DNA of 64,000 nucleotides from Candidatus Accumulibacter propinquus. Its GTDB lineage: Bacteria > Pseudomonadota > Gammaproteobacteria > Burkholderiales > Rhodocyclaceae. Position 1 is the stretch's first letter. Each line of letters starts with the position of its first letter. The notes under the pieces are model-generated. The model did not search any database and was not told the DNA's origin. It saw only the letters and a program-made list of their open reading frames with translations. The stretch spans positions 241,856 through 305,855 of the forward strand of contig JADKBU010000003.1 of the NCBI GenBank assembly GCA_016714935.1, written 5' to 3'. Below are positions 46,951 through 55,464 of the stretch, in pieces. Position numbers and translations under genes: made by a program.

Positions 46951-48021
46951 TCAGCGAACCTTGATCTCCGTCCACATGCGCGAGAGCGCGCGACGGGTCT
47001 TGGGGTCGAAATCGCGCAGCATTTCGAGTCGCAGCAGTTCTTCCGATGGCGGAAAAATGCCGGGGTTGCGGGCGATCTCGGGAAGAATGTGCGGCGTTGC
47101 CGCGGCGTTCGGATTGCCGGCGCCGATCAGGTTCGAGACATCGGCCGCGTTGGCGCCATCGAGCATGAAGTTGATGAACTGGTGCGCCAGGTCGGGGCGC
47201 CCGCCCGATTGGTGCAGAACGAAACTATCGACCGCCAGCACCGCGCCCTCCTTCGGCGTCCGGAAATCGATGCGGAATGGGCGCCTGGCTTCCAGCGCAT
47301 CCTGCTGCGCACGGTACATGTCACTGGAATAGCCATGCGCGACCCAGATATTGCCGATCGCCAGATCCTTGATGTAGGTGCTGTTGGAAAAGTTCGCCCA
47401 GTAAGGCTTGGCGCGCAGGATCATACGCTTGGCTTCTTCCCAGCGCGCGGGATCCGTCTCCTGGACCGAGTAGCCGAGGTATTTCATCGCCGCGGCCATC
47501 AGTTCACGCTGGCTGTTGAGTACCGTCACCTTCCCTTTCAGCTTTTCGAGGTGCTGCGGCTCGAAGATCAGCGCCCAGGTGTCGGTCGGCAAACCGCGTT
47601 CCGCCAGCCGTGTCGCGTTATAACCGAGCAGCGTCACCGAGGTCGCATAAGGCACGGCGTAACGCAGGCCCGGATCGTACCAGGGATCGCGAAACTCGGT
47701 CTTGAGGTTCTTCAAATTCGGCAGTTTCGTCTTGTCGAGCGGACGCAGCGCTTTCTTCCGCAGCAAGGTCTCGACCGCGTTACCGGTGGGAACGATCAGG
47801 TCATAGCCGATGGCGCCGGCTTCGAGCTTGGCCAGCATCTCCTCGTTGTCGGAATAGAAATCCTGATTCAGTCGGCAGCGACATTGCGTCTCGAAACGAC
47901 GGACGGTGTCTTCCGAAAGGTAGGTATTCCAGATGAAGAGGTACAGGACGTCCTCGGCGCGCACCAGCGTCGCAAGCACTGCCAGCAGCAAGCCGGCAAG
48001 GGCGACGCGCAGTGACTTCAT
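46951..48021 (-). CDS. potD: Spermidine/putrescine ABC transporter, periplasmic binding protein
   Basis: This 356-residue polyamine-binding protein has a signal peptide (MKSLRVALAGLLLAVLATL, cleavage near VRAED) and the PotD/PotF pattern: LYLFIWNTYLSEDTVRRFE, ISSDNEE-like YSDNEEMLAKL, YDLIVPTGNAVE and VPYATSVTLLGYN. It delivers polyamine to the PotBC permease. It is the last gene of the operon; its ATG overlaps the potC stop (ATGA). Confidence 0.93.
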   Translation of the reverse strand: MKSLRVALAGLLLAVLATLVRAEDVLYLFIWNTYLSEDTVRRFETQCRCRLNQDFYSDNEEMLAKLEAGAIGYDLIVPTGNAVETLLRKKALRPLDKTKLPNLKNLKTEFRDPWYDPGLRYAVPYATSVTLLGYNATRLAERGLPTDTWALIFEPQHLEKLKGKVTVLNSQRELMAAAMKYLGYSVQETDPARWEEAKRMILRAKPYWANFSNSTYIKDLAIGNIWVAHGYSSDMYRAQQDALEARRPFRIDFRTPKEGAVLAVDSFVLHQSGGRPDLAHQFINFMLDGANAADVSNLIGAGNPNAAATPHILPEIARNPGIFPPSEELLRLEMLRDFDPKTRRALSRMWTEIKVR

Positions 48022-48812
48022 GCCCTGCCCCGCAGGGTGTCCGGCGCCAGTTTCGAGGCCAGCGCGATCAGCGTCAGGGTCAGCGCCATCAGCAACGTCG
48101 ACACGGCATTCACTTCGGGACTCACCGCCACCTTGATCATCGAATAAATCTGCAACGGCAACGTCGTGACGCCAACGCCGGCGACGAAGAAGGTGATCAC
48201 GAAATCGTCGATGGAGAGGGTAAAGCTCATCAGGAAGCCGGCCAGGATGCCCGGCAGGATCAGCGGCAGCGTCACCCACCGAAAGGTCTGCCAGGGACTG
48301 GCGCCAAGATCGCGGGCCGCTTCGAAGAGGCTCTCATCCAGGCCCGCAAGACGAACGCGGACGATGATCGCGACAAAACCGATCGAGAAGGTGATGTGCG
48401 CGACCAGGATCGACACCAGGCCGAGCGTCAGATCGAGCACCTGACGGAAGAAAAGCAGCAGCGAAACGCCAAGCAGGATCTCGGGCATCGCCACCGGCGC
48501 CAGGACCAGGAACGGCAAAGCACGCAGGAAGCCCGACTGCCAGCGCTGCAGCGCAATGCCGGCCATGCTGCCGAGCACCGTCGCCAGCGTCGCCGCGCCG
48601 AGAGCGATGATCAGCGAATTGGCCGCCGCGCGCAGCATCTCCGTATTTTCGAAGAGTTGCCCGTACCAGCGCGTGGTAAAGCCAACCCATTCGGCATTGA
48701 GCAGCGAGTCGTTGAACGAGAAGATCACGACGACCGCCAGCGGCAAATAAAGAAAGGCGTAAACCGCCAGGGCCGCGGTCCAGAGGCCGAACAGGCGACC
48801 GCCGCGGGTCAT
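48018..48812 (-). CDS. potC: Spermidine/putrescine ABC transporter permease PotC
   Basis: This is a 264-residue permease with six membrane helices and the coupling-loop EAA motif EAARDLGASPWQTFRWVTLP. The helix pattern after YLPLAVVVIFSFNDS is typical of PotC. Its ATG lies within the potB stop region (shared base at 48812) and its stop overlaps potD by 4 bases, so the operon is translationally coupled throughout. Confidence 0.95.
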   Translation of the reverse strand: MTRGGRLFGLWTAALAVYAFLYLPLAVVVIFSFNDSLLNAEWVGFTTRWYGQLFENTEMLRAAANSLIIALGAATLATVLGSMAGIALQRWQSGFLRALPFLVLAPVAMPEILLGVSLLLFFRQVLDLTLGLVSILVAHITFSIGFVAIIVRVRLAGLDESLFEAARDLGASPWQTFRWVTLPLILPGILAGFLMSFTLSIDDFVITFFVAGVGVTTLPLQIYSMIKVAVSPEVNAVSTLLMALTLTLIALASKLAPDTLRGRA

Positions 48813-49666
48813 CACGCCCTCCCCCGTCGCGGCCGTCCGGCCCAGGCCGCCAGCCAGGCCAGCAGCAATACAGCGGCGGTCAGCAGTATCGACAGCGTCG
48901 AGCCGAGTGGCCAGTCGCGATTGTCCAGGAACTGCTCCTTGATCAGATTGCCGATCAGGATATCGCGCGTACCCCCGAGCAATTCGGGGATGGCGAACAT
49001 GCCGAGAACCGGGATGAATACCAGGGCCGAACCTGACCACACGCCTGGCAGGGACAACGGCAGGGTAATGCGCCAGAAACGCGTCCAGGCGCCGGCACCG
49101 AGATCCTGTGCCGCTTCGAGCAATGCCGGGTCGTGGCTCTCAAGATTGGTATACAACGGCAGGATCATGAACGGCAGGTGAACATAGACCATGCCGACGA
49201 TCACCGCAAACGGCGTGTACAGCAGTTCGGCGGGGCCGAGCACGATCATCCAGGCGTAGATGCGAATCAGGAAGTTGCTGGCCAGCGGGAGGATCACCAG
49301 CAGCACCAGCAGATCGCGATGCCGCTTGCCACCGGTCGCGATCAGCAGGGCCAGCGGATAGGCCAGCAGAAGGCAGAGCAGCGTCGTCGCCGTGGCGACG
49401 AGAAAGGAGCGCAGAAAGATTTCCGCATAAATCCAGTCGCCGAAGAAAAAGCGGTAGGCCTCCAGCGACAGTGTCGACTGGCCGTTCTCCAGGACAGGCA
49501 GCAGCCCGCCAAAATCCCCCACCTGCTGAAACGAGGCGACGACCATCAGCAGTGCGGGGGCAACAAGGAAGGCCAGCAGAAACAGCGTCGGCGGCAGGCT
49601 GACCAGCCACTTCTGCAGATTCTCTCCTGGGCCGGGGCTGCGGCCCGCCTGCCGGCTTTCAGTCAC
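48812..49666 (-). CDS. potB: Spermidine/putrescine ABC transporter permease PotB
   Basis: This encodes 284 residues with six membrane helices, the EAA motif EAAQDLGAGAWTRFWRITLP, and the PotB-type segment GMFAIPELLGGTRDILIGN. The best start is the GTG at 49666, overlapping the potA stop by 8 bases. It forms the inner-membrane channel with PotC. Confidence 0.94.
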   Translation of the reverse strand: MTESRQAGRSPGPGENLQKWLVSLPPTLFLLAFLVAPALLMVVASFQQVGDFGGLLPVLENGQSTLSLEAYRFFFGDWIYAEIFLRSFLVATATTLLCLLLAYPLALLIATGGKRHRDLLVLLVILPLASNFLIRIYAWMIVLGPAELLYTPFAVIVGMVYVHLPFMILPLYTNLESHDPALLEAAQDLGAGAWTRFWRITLPLSLPGVWSGSALVFIPVLGMFAIPELLGGTRDILIGNLIKEQFLDNRDWPLGSTLSILLTAAVLLLAWLAAWAGRPRRGRA

Positions 49667-50744
49667 GCAGATAAACCCCGGCGCTACGGTGCCAGCCCAC
49701 TCCGACCACCGCACCACGTTCGAGAAAACCAGTGCGTCCGGAGGTCGAATTGGCGAGCAGCGCCTCAAGCACGGCGCCGTTGTCGAGCGCAATCTTGTAG
49801 ACCGTGACATCGCCCAGATAAAGGTGCTCGTTCACGGTGCCCTGGAAATGGTTGTCCAGTTCGCAAACGTCACCGGCGCTGAAAATGCGCACGCGTTCCG
49901 GTCGCACCGCGTAGGCGCCGCGTTGACCGGTGCTGGCCTCGGCTACCGGTGTGCTGACGATCTCCCCGAGGCCGTTTGCCACCAACCGCAGCGCGTCGCC
50001 ACCGGCTACCCGGACTTCGACCGGCAGCAAGTTGATGGTGCCGATGAAATCGGCAACAAAGCGATTCCGCGGGAAGCCGTAGATCTGCTCGGGAGCGCCG
50101 ACTTGCTCGACGCGGCCGCCATTCATCACCGCGACGCGGTGCGAAACCGCCAACGCCTCCTGCTGCGAATGGGTGACAAAGACGAAGGTGATCCCGACGT
50201 CACGCTGCAGGGCGATCAGTTCACTGGTGATCTGCTCGCGCAGCTTGGCGTCAAGCGCGGCCAGCGGTTCGTCGAGCAACAGCAGACGCGGCTTGTTGAT
50301 CAGCGCACGGGCAAGTGCCACGCGCTGCTTCTGGCCACCGGAAAGTTCGTTTGGAAACTGCTGTGCCTTGTCCGCGAGGTGCACCATTTCCAGGACTTCG
50401 CCCAGACGGCGGCCAATCTCCTCAGGGTGTTTTCCAGCCATCTGCAGGGGAAAGGCGACATTCTGCGCGACGGTCATGTGCGGAAACAGCGCGTAGCTCT
50501 GGAAAACCGTGTGTACTGGCCGCTTCTCGGCAGGAATGCCGGCCAGGGGCTGCGCATCGAGCAGCACCTCGCCGCTGTCGGGCTCGTCGAAGCCCGCGAT
50601 CAGGCGCAGCAGCGTGGTCTTTCCACAGCCGGAGGGTCCCAGCAGGGTAAAAAACTCGCCGGCCTCGATCGACAGGGAAACGTCGTCAAGGGCCTTGAGG
50701 TTGCCGAAACGTCGGCTGACTTTACGGATTTCGAGTAGCGCCAT
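49659..50744 (-). CDS. potA: Spermidine/putrescine ABC transporter ATPase PotA
   Basis: This encodes 361 residues. The ATPase has GPSGCGKTT (Walker A), ELSGGQKQRVALARAL (signature) and LLLLDEPLAALD (Walker B), and is followed by a C-terminal TOBE-type regulatory domain (about residues 240-355). It powers polyamine import with PotB, PotC and PotD encoded downstream. The ATG at 50744 is the first Met before the conserved N-terminus; no clear ribosome-binding site precedes it. Confidence 0.95.
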   Translation of the reverse strand: MALLEIRKVSRRFGNLKALDDVSLSIEAGEFFTLLGPSGCGKTTLLRLIAGFDEPDSGEVLLDAQPLAGIPAEKRPVHTVFQSYALFPHMTVAQNVAFPLQMAGKHPEEIGRRLGEVLEMVHLADKAQQFPNELSGGQKQRVALARALINKPRLLLLDEPLAALDAKLREQITSELIALQRDVGITFVFVTHSQQEALAVSHRVAVMNGGRVEQVGAPEQIYGFPRNRFVADFIGTINLLPVEVRVAGGDALRLVANGLGEIVSTPVAEASTGQRGAYAVRPERVRIFSAGDVCELDNHFQGTVNEHLYLGDVTVYKIALDNGAVLEALLANSTSGRTGFLERGAVVGVGWHRSAGVYLRD

Positions 50745-50756
50745 GGCGACGCAGAG

Positions 50757-50784
50757 TCTATACCAGAAAATCCGTGGCTGTGAA
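50757..50784 (-). promoter_or_regulatory. Possible promoter of the potABCD operon
   Basis: On the minus strand TTCACA (50784-50779) and TATAGA (50762-50757) are 16 bases apart. The -10 ends only 12 bases before the potA ATG, so a transcript from here would be almost leaderless, which fits the missing ribosome-binding site but lowers confidence. Confidence 0.35.
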
Positions 50785-50861
50785 GAGGGCATGTCGGTAC
50801 GCACCAGGAGGGAACCCACACGGAAACAACGGCGCCGGCATTACCGCCACCGTCGGCGGGT

Positions 50862-50891
50862 TTGCGTGCAGCGAGCAGCCGCGCTTAGAAT
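50862..50891 (+). promoter_or_regulatory. Possible promoter of the zinc alcohol dehydrogenase gene
   Basis: TTGCGT (50862-50867) and TAGAAT (50886-50891) are separated by 18 bases and lie about 90 bases before the ATG at 50982. The -10 match is good and the -35 match is moderate. Confidence 0.38.
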
Positions 50892-50981
50892 GGGCCGCCC
50901 CCTCGCGGCGACTCGAGCAGTGCTCGATAGCAGCCCGCGCCACCGCGAGTGCAGCCAGCAACAATCCGACAGGAGAGACCC

Positions 50982-51968
50982 ATGCAAGCCATGCTTCTCG
51001 ACGCCCAGGGCCAGCCCTTGCGACTGGCCGAAGTCCCCCGGCCGCGCGCCGGGCCGAACCAGATCCTGCTTGCGGTGCAGGCCTGCGGCGTCTGCCGTAC
51101 CGATCTGCACGTCATGGACGGCGATCTGCATGAGCCCAGGTTGCCGCTCATCCTCGGCCACGAAATCGTCGGCAGGGTGGTCGAGAAAGGTGAACAGGTG
51201 GAACGTTTCGCCCTTGGTCAGCGTGTCGGCGTGCCCTGGCTGGGACGCACCTGCGGACATTGCCGCTACTGCACCAGCGGCACCGAGAATCTTTGCGACG
51301 CCGCCGAGTTCACCGGCTATACCCTGGATGGCGGTTACGCCGAGTTCGCGCTGGCCGATCAGCGCTACTGCTTTGCCCTGCCGCAAGAGTATTCCGACGC
51401 CGAAGCCGCCCCCCTCCTCTGCGCCGGACTGATCGGCTATCGCGCCCTGGTCGCCGCCGGCGACGCCCGGCGGCTCGGGATCTACGGTTTCGGCGCGGCG
51501 GCCCACATCATCGCCCAGGTCGCGCGCTGGCAGGGACGCGAAATCTTCGCCTTCACCAAGCCGGGAGACGCTGACGGCCAGGAGTTTGCACGCCGGCAGG
51601 GGGCGACCTGGGCGGGCGGCGCCGACGTGGCCCCGCCGCAGGAAATGGACGCGGCGATTCTCTTCGCGCCGGCCGGGGAACTGGTTCCGCAGGCGCTTCG
51701 CCACACCGCCAAGGGCGGAACGGTGGTTTGCGCAGGCATTCACATGAGCAACATTCCCGAATTCCCCTACGAGATCCTCTGGGGGGAACGCTGCGTGCGC
51801 TCGATCGCCAACCTCACCCGCCGCGATGGCGAGGAGTTCTTCGCCATCGCGCCGAGGGCCGGTGTCAGGACCGAAGTGGCATGTTTTCCGCTGGCGGCCG
51901 CGAACCAGGCCCTGCAGCAATTGCGGGCAGGTCAGGTACGCGGCGCGGCAGTTCTCGTCACCGGCTAG
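50982..51968 (+). CDS. Zinc-dependent alcohol dehydrogenase
   Basis: This encodes 328 residues. The catalytic zinc site is in ACGVCRTDLHV and ILGHEIVGRVVEKG; the structural zinc site is the four-cysteine CGHCRYCTSGTENLC. The cofactor fold is GIYGFGAAAHIIAQVA. Lack of long insertions and the YTLDGGYAEFA segment point to the AdhP/AdhA-like group that oxidises simple alcohols with NAD(P). GGAGA before the ATG marks the start. It stands alone, divergent from potA and convergent on the DUF1302 gene. Confidence 0.92.
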   Translation: MQAMLLDAQGQPLRLAEVPRPRAGPNQILLAVQACGVCRTDLHVMDGDLHEPRLPLILGHEIVGRVVEKGEQVERFALGQRVGVPWLGRTCGHCRYCTSGTENLCDAAEFTGYTLDGGYAEFALADQRYCFALPQEYSDAEAAPLLCAGLIGYRALVAAGDARRLGIYGFGAAAHIIAQVARWQGREIFAFTKPGDADGQEFARRQGATWAGGADVAPPQEMDAAILFAPAGELVPQALRHTAKGGTVVCAGIHMSNIPEFPYEILWGERCVRSIANLTRRDGEEFFAIAPRAGVRTEVACFPLAAANQALQQLRAGQVRGAAVLVTG

Positions 51969-51997
51969 CGGCGAAAACGGGAATCCGCCGCGGGGCT

Positions 51998-53623
51998 TCA
52001 GAAGCTGTAGCGCAGCTCCGAATAGACGCGGTCCTTGGCGTCGTAACGCCCGAAATACCCCGGTGGCGAGCCGTTGAAAATATCCACACCCAGCGCGATA
52101 CGCCAGTTCTTCTCCAGGTTCCAGGTCACACGCGGGCGCAGCATCCAGTCGGTACGATTCAGGCTGGCAATCCACAGCGCTTCCGCCTCGAACCTGTCGC
52201 TGAACTTGTGGTTCACCAGCAGGCTGTAGCCGTATTCGTTGGTCGACTGGATGATATCCGGGTTGTGGTTGAAGAAATGGCTCTGAAAGATCTGGGTGTT
52301 GATCCGCGTGTCGGCGAACTCGGTGAAATCGAGGCCAAGCACCCAGGTCAGGGTGTTCTGCGGCACCACCCCGTCGGCATCGCCGGGATCCGTCACCTGA
52401 TAGTTCAGGCCGCGCGTATAGACCGCTTCCGCCTTCAACACCACCGAGCCGAAATCCTTGGCCAGGGTGCTGCCGAATTGCTGGATGCGGTCATGCCTGG
52501 CCTGGTAGACCACCGTCGGCTGCGGACCTGCGACGATCTCGCGGTAGAAGGTCGGCGCGACGCTCATGCTGCTGTACGCAAAAGCCGCCACATCCCAGCC
52601 GTCCTTCAACACCGACAGGCGCAGGCCGTAGTTGGTATTGGCCAGGCTGCGGGTGGGAAACTTCTCATTGCGGAAAGACGTGCCGAAGCCCGGCGGCGGC
52701 GGCAAGGTATAAACGTAAAACTCCGATCCCGGCTTGCCGATGTTGTCGTAGCTGGCGATCGGAATCCAGATCAGTTCGGCGTGAAAGTCGTCCTTGAAAT
52801 ACTCCGCCCTGGCGGCCCACTGCGGTATGCGCAGAATCTCGAATTCGGGCAGGATGAACTGCCGCATGTCCTTGGCGGAAACCACGTCGCCGAACAGCAG
52901 TCCGACCATTTCCCCCCATACGATCTGCTGCCGGCCGAGGCGAAAATCCCAGTCACCGGCGCTGATGTCGAGGTAGTTTTCACGCAACAGGATATTGAAG
53001 CGCTGGTTGTCGGCAACCGCCTGCGGGTAGAAATCGGTGAAGGTGTATGTCGCGTCGTAGTCGACGCGAACCCCCAGCTTCCATTTGACGTTACTGCTGA
53101 AGTCACCCTGGGCGCTGACATCGGCGCGGGTCATCATTTCCGACCAGTGTTGCGGCTTCGGCCAGTCGTAGGCCATCACGTTCTGGATGAAACCCCGGAA
53201 ACCGGCTACCCGCGACGAGGGCTCGGGCGGAGCCTGCGGCCGCGCCGGCGGGTCCCCGAACAGCGCGTCGCGACCGGCCGGCGATGCCGATGTCGTCGGT
53301 TTCGCCGGAGGCTCGTCGGCGAACAGCGCGTCCCGACTCGCGGGCGCGTCGGCCCCCCGGCTCGCGGGAACTTCAGGCTCCTGCTTCTCGGGAGCGTCGT
53401 CCTCGCCCGGAGACTCGTCGTCGCCAAACAGCGCGTCGCGGCGCGTCGGCAGCGCGTCGGCGGCAGCGAGCAGAAAGCCCTCCGACGACGGCGACGCGCG
53501 CCCGGACACGGCGAGGCCGCCGCGCTCGGTGCCGTTCGCCGCGTTGTCCGCTGCCGACACCGGCAGGGTCGTACAGGCAAGGGCAAGACACCCAAGGAGG
53601 CTGCTGCTGGTTCTATTCCGCAT
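51998..53623 (-). CDS. DUF1302-family outer-membrane protein with linker repeats
   Basis: This encodes 541 residues with a signal peptide (cleavage near VSAAD). A disordered linker (about residues 25-145) contains three copies of a (S/G/R)RDALF(G/A)D-type repeat with acidic/Pro-rich spacers. From about residue 150 a DUF1302 beta-barrel follows: GFRGFIQNVMAYDW, LRENYLDISAGDWDFRLGRQ, the conserved IVWGE, and a final strand ending LRYSF. DUF1302 proteins accompany envelope lipid or sterol transport systems in several bacteria. Its start overlaps the ABC ATPase gene by 11 bases, so the two are one operon. Confidence 0.86.
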   Translation of the reverse strand: MRNRTSSSLLGCLALACTTLPVSAADNAANGTERGGLAVSGRASPSSEGFLLAAADALPTRRDALFGDDESPGEDDAPEKQEPEVPASRGADAPASRDALFADEPPAKPTTSASPAGRDALFGDPPARPQAPPEPSSRVAGFRGFIQNVMAYDWPKPQHWSEMMTRADVSAQGDFSSNVKWKLGVRVDYDATYTFTDFYPQAVADNQRFNILLRENYLDISAGDWDFRLGRQQIVWGEMVGLLFGDVVSAKDMRQFILPEFEILRIPQWAARAEYFKDDFHAELIWIPIASYDNIGKPGSEFYVYTLPPPPGFGTSFRNEKFPTRSLANTNYGLRLSVLKDGWDVAAFAYSSMSVAPTFYREIVAGPQPTVVYQARHDRIQQFGSTLAKDFGSVVLKAEAVYTRGLNYQVTDPGDADGVVPQNTLTWVLGLDFTEFADTRINTQIFQSHFFNHNPDIIQSTNEYGYSLLVNHKFSDRFEAEALWIASLNRTDWMLRPRVTWNLEKNWRIALGVDIFNGSPPGYFGRYDAKDRVYSELRYSF

Positions 53624-54419
53624 GGCGTTCTTCCCCGGCTGCAGCCGACGCTTCGGCGGGCGGGCTGGCCTGTTGGTTTTGGTTGGCACCGACTTCGGGC
53701 GGACGATGGCGGGCAAAGGACCACTTGGTGTGCGAACGCACACCCAGCAGCGCGATATGTCCATCCTCGATGCGCACCAGACGGTCAGCCCTGGCGATCA
53801 CCCGCTTGTCGTGCGTCGAAAAAATGAAGGTCGTCTTGTAGGCCCGGTTGATCTTCTTCATCAGCAGAAGGATTTCCTCGCCGGTCTTGTGATCGAGGTT
53901 GGCTGTCGGCTCATCGGCCAGGACGATGGCCGGCTTGATCGCCAGTGCTCTGGCGATCGCCACCCGCTGCCGCTGGCCACCGCTCAACTGATTCGGACGA
54001 TTCCTGGCGTATTTCGACAGGCCCACGACGTCGAGAAAGTGCGTAACGCGCTTCTGGCGCTCCGCAGGCGACAGATCCGTGCGATGCAGCAGTGGATATT
54101 CCACGTTCTCGGCGGCCGACAACACCGGCAGCAAGTTGAAGGTCTGGAAGATGAAACCGATGGTGCGCGCGCGCAGCTTGGCAAGTTGGTCGGGCGTGCG
54201 CCCGCTGACATCCTGATCGTTGATGTAGATCTTGCCGCTGCTCGGAGTGTCGATGCAGCCAATCAGGTTCAGGAGCGTCGTCTTGCCGCTGCCCGAAGGT
54301 CCGGCGATCGCCAGAAAGACACCCGGATCGAAGGCCAGGGTAATGTCCTTGAGGGCTTGGACTTTCTGCTCGCCGAGCAGATAATCCTTGGATACGTGTT
54401 CGATGCGGACAACGCTCAT
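53613..54419 (-). CDS. LolD/MacB-type ABC transporter ATPase
   Basis: This encodes 268 residues. It has GPSGSGKTTLLNLIGCIDTP (Walker A and following), a Q-loop in FIFQTFNLLPVLSAAENVEYP, the signature QLSGGQRQRVAIARAL, and LADEPTANLDHKTGEEI (Walker B). These mark the LolCDE/MacB ATPase subfamily that drives FtsX-like permeases. The last roughly 40 residues (after the family end) are a Gln/Ala/Pro-rich tail. No permease gene is present nearby, so the partner must be encoded elsewhere or the ATPase must act with another system. The ATG at 54419 follows the Met that begins the conserved domain. Confidence 0.9.
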   Translation of the reverse strand: MSVVRIEHVSKDYLLGEQKVQALKDITLAFDPGVFLAIAGPSGSGKTTLLNLIGCIDTPSSGKIYINDQDVSGRTPDQLAKLRARTIGFIFQTFNLLPVLSAAENVEYPLLHRTDLSPAERQKRVTHFLDVVGLSKYARNRPNQLSGGQRQRVAIARALAIKPAIVLADEPTANLDHKTGEEILLLMKKINRAYKTTFIFSTHDKRVIARADRLVRIEDGHIALLGVRSHTKWSFARHRPPEVGANQNQQASPPAEASAAAGEERHAE

Positions 54420-54473
54420 TCGCTGGCACTTCCCGCCAACCGCGTCGACGGTCGGCACAAGAGGGTGAAAACT

Positions 54474-55271
54474 ATGGAAATCATGACCATCCGTCATTCT
54501 GGTGTCAACACCGTGTTGGCGCTCCTGGCTGCCGCCTGCCTCGCCTGTGCTGCACCCGGCAGGGCCGCCGAGGCCGTCCCGCAAGCCGGCGGCGACGACG
54601 CCGAGGCCCGCATGATCGTCGAAAAAGCCGACCAGGTTCGCTTTCCGGCGGACGGCTTCCAGGTCGACGTCAGCATCACCACCACCGGCAGCGGACCCAG
54701 CACCGAGGTTCGCAAATACCGTGTTCTCTCGAAGGGGAACACCAACAGCGTGGTGATGGTCACCGAACCCGCCTCCGAGCGTGGCCAGATCCTGCTGATG
54801 AAAGGCCGCGACCTTTGGGTGTTCATGCCCGACGTCTCACAACCGATCCGGCTCTCGCTGTCGCAGCGACTGACCGGTCAGGTGGCCAACGGCGACCTGG
54901 CGCGGGCCAACTTCGCCGCCGACTATAACCCGAAGCTGCTGCGCAGCGAAAAGATCGGCAACGAAGACTTCCACGTCCTGGAGTTGATCGGCGTAGACCG
55001 CAGCGTCACTTATCAGCGGGTACACTACTGGGTTCGGGAAAAGGATTTCTGGCCGCACAAGGCGGAGTTCTACTCGCTCTCCAACCGCCTGCTGAAGACC
55101 TGCCGATACGAGAACTACAAGACCATGGAGGGCAGGAAGCGGCCCACCCGGCTGGTCATGGAAGACGCGCTGCGCGGCGGCGAGCAGTCCGTTCTCGAAT
55201 ATGGCGGCATGAAGTTGCGCGATCTCCCGGACAAGATTTTCACCAAGGATTATCTCAAGAAGCTCGATTAG
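54474..55271 (+). CDS. LolA-like outer-membrane lipoprotein-sorting protein
   Basis: This encodes 265 residues with a signal peptide (cleavage near GRAAE). The mature part is the PF17131-type LolA-like fold: VDVSITTTG, SNSVVMV-like NTNSVVMVTEPASERGQILL, and DLWVFMPDVSQPIRLSLSQR, then YWVREKDFWPHKAEFYSL. GAGGG 8 bases before 54474 supports the first of two in-frame ATGs. Together with the divergent ATPase and DUF1302 barrel (54-bp shared promoter region), it resembles a lipid or lipoprotein trafficking module. Confidence 0.88.
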   Translation: MEIMTIRHSGVNTVLALLAAACLACAAPGRAAEAVPQAGGDDAEARMIVEKADQVRFPADGFQVDVSITTTGSGPSTEVRKYRVLSKGNTNSVVMVTEPASERGQILLMKGRDLWVFMPDVSQPIRLSLSQRLTGQVANGDLARANFAADYNPKLLRSEKIGNEDFHVLELIGVDRSVTYQRVHYWVREKDFWPHKAEFYSLSNRLLKTCRYENYKTMEGRKRPTRLVMEDALRGGEQSVLEYGGMKLRDLPDKIFTKDYLKKLD

Positions 55272-55464
55272 CCTTCCCGGCTTGATCTGTTGCCGTTTCC
55301 CTGCGGCAACGGCTGGAAGACAGCGTGGTTTTCTCGCGTCGATCGCATCGAGATCGACGCGGAGAGGCGTTCTGGCGTCGCTGTGCACGGCTTACTTCGT
55401 AGTACTATGCAGACCATTGTGCCGGCGGCAACCCGCCTGGCTGGCGCTTGGCGGTGGGGGCCGG

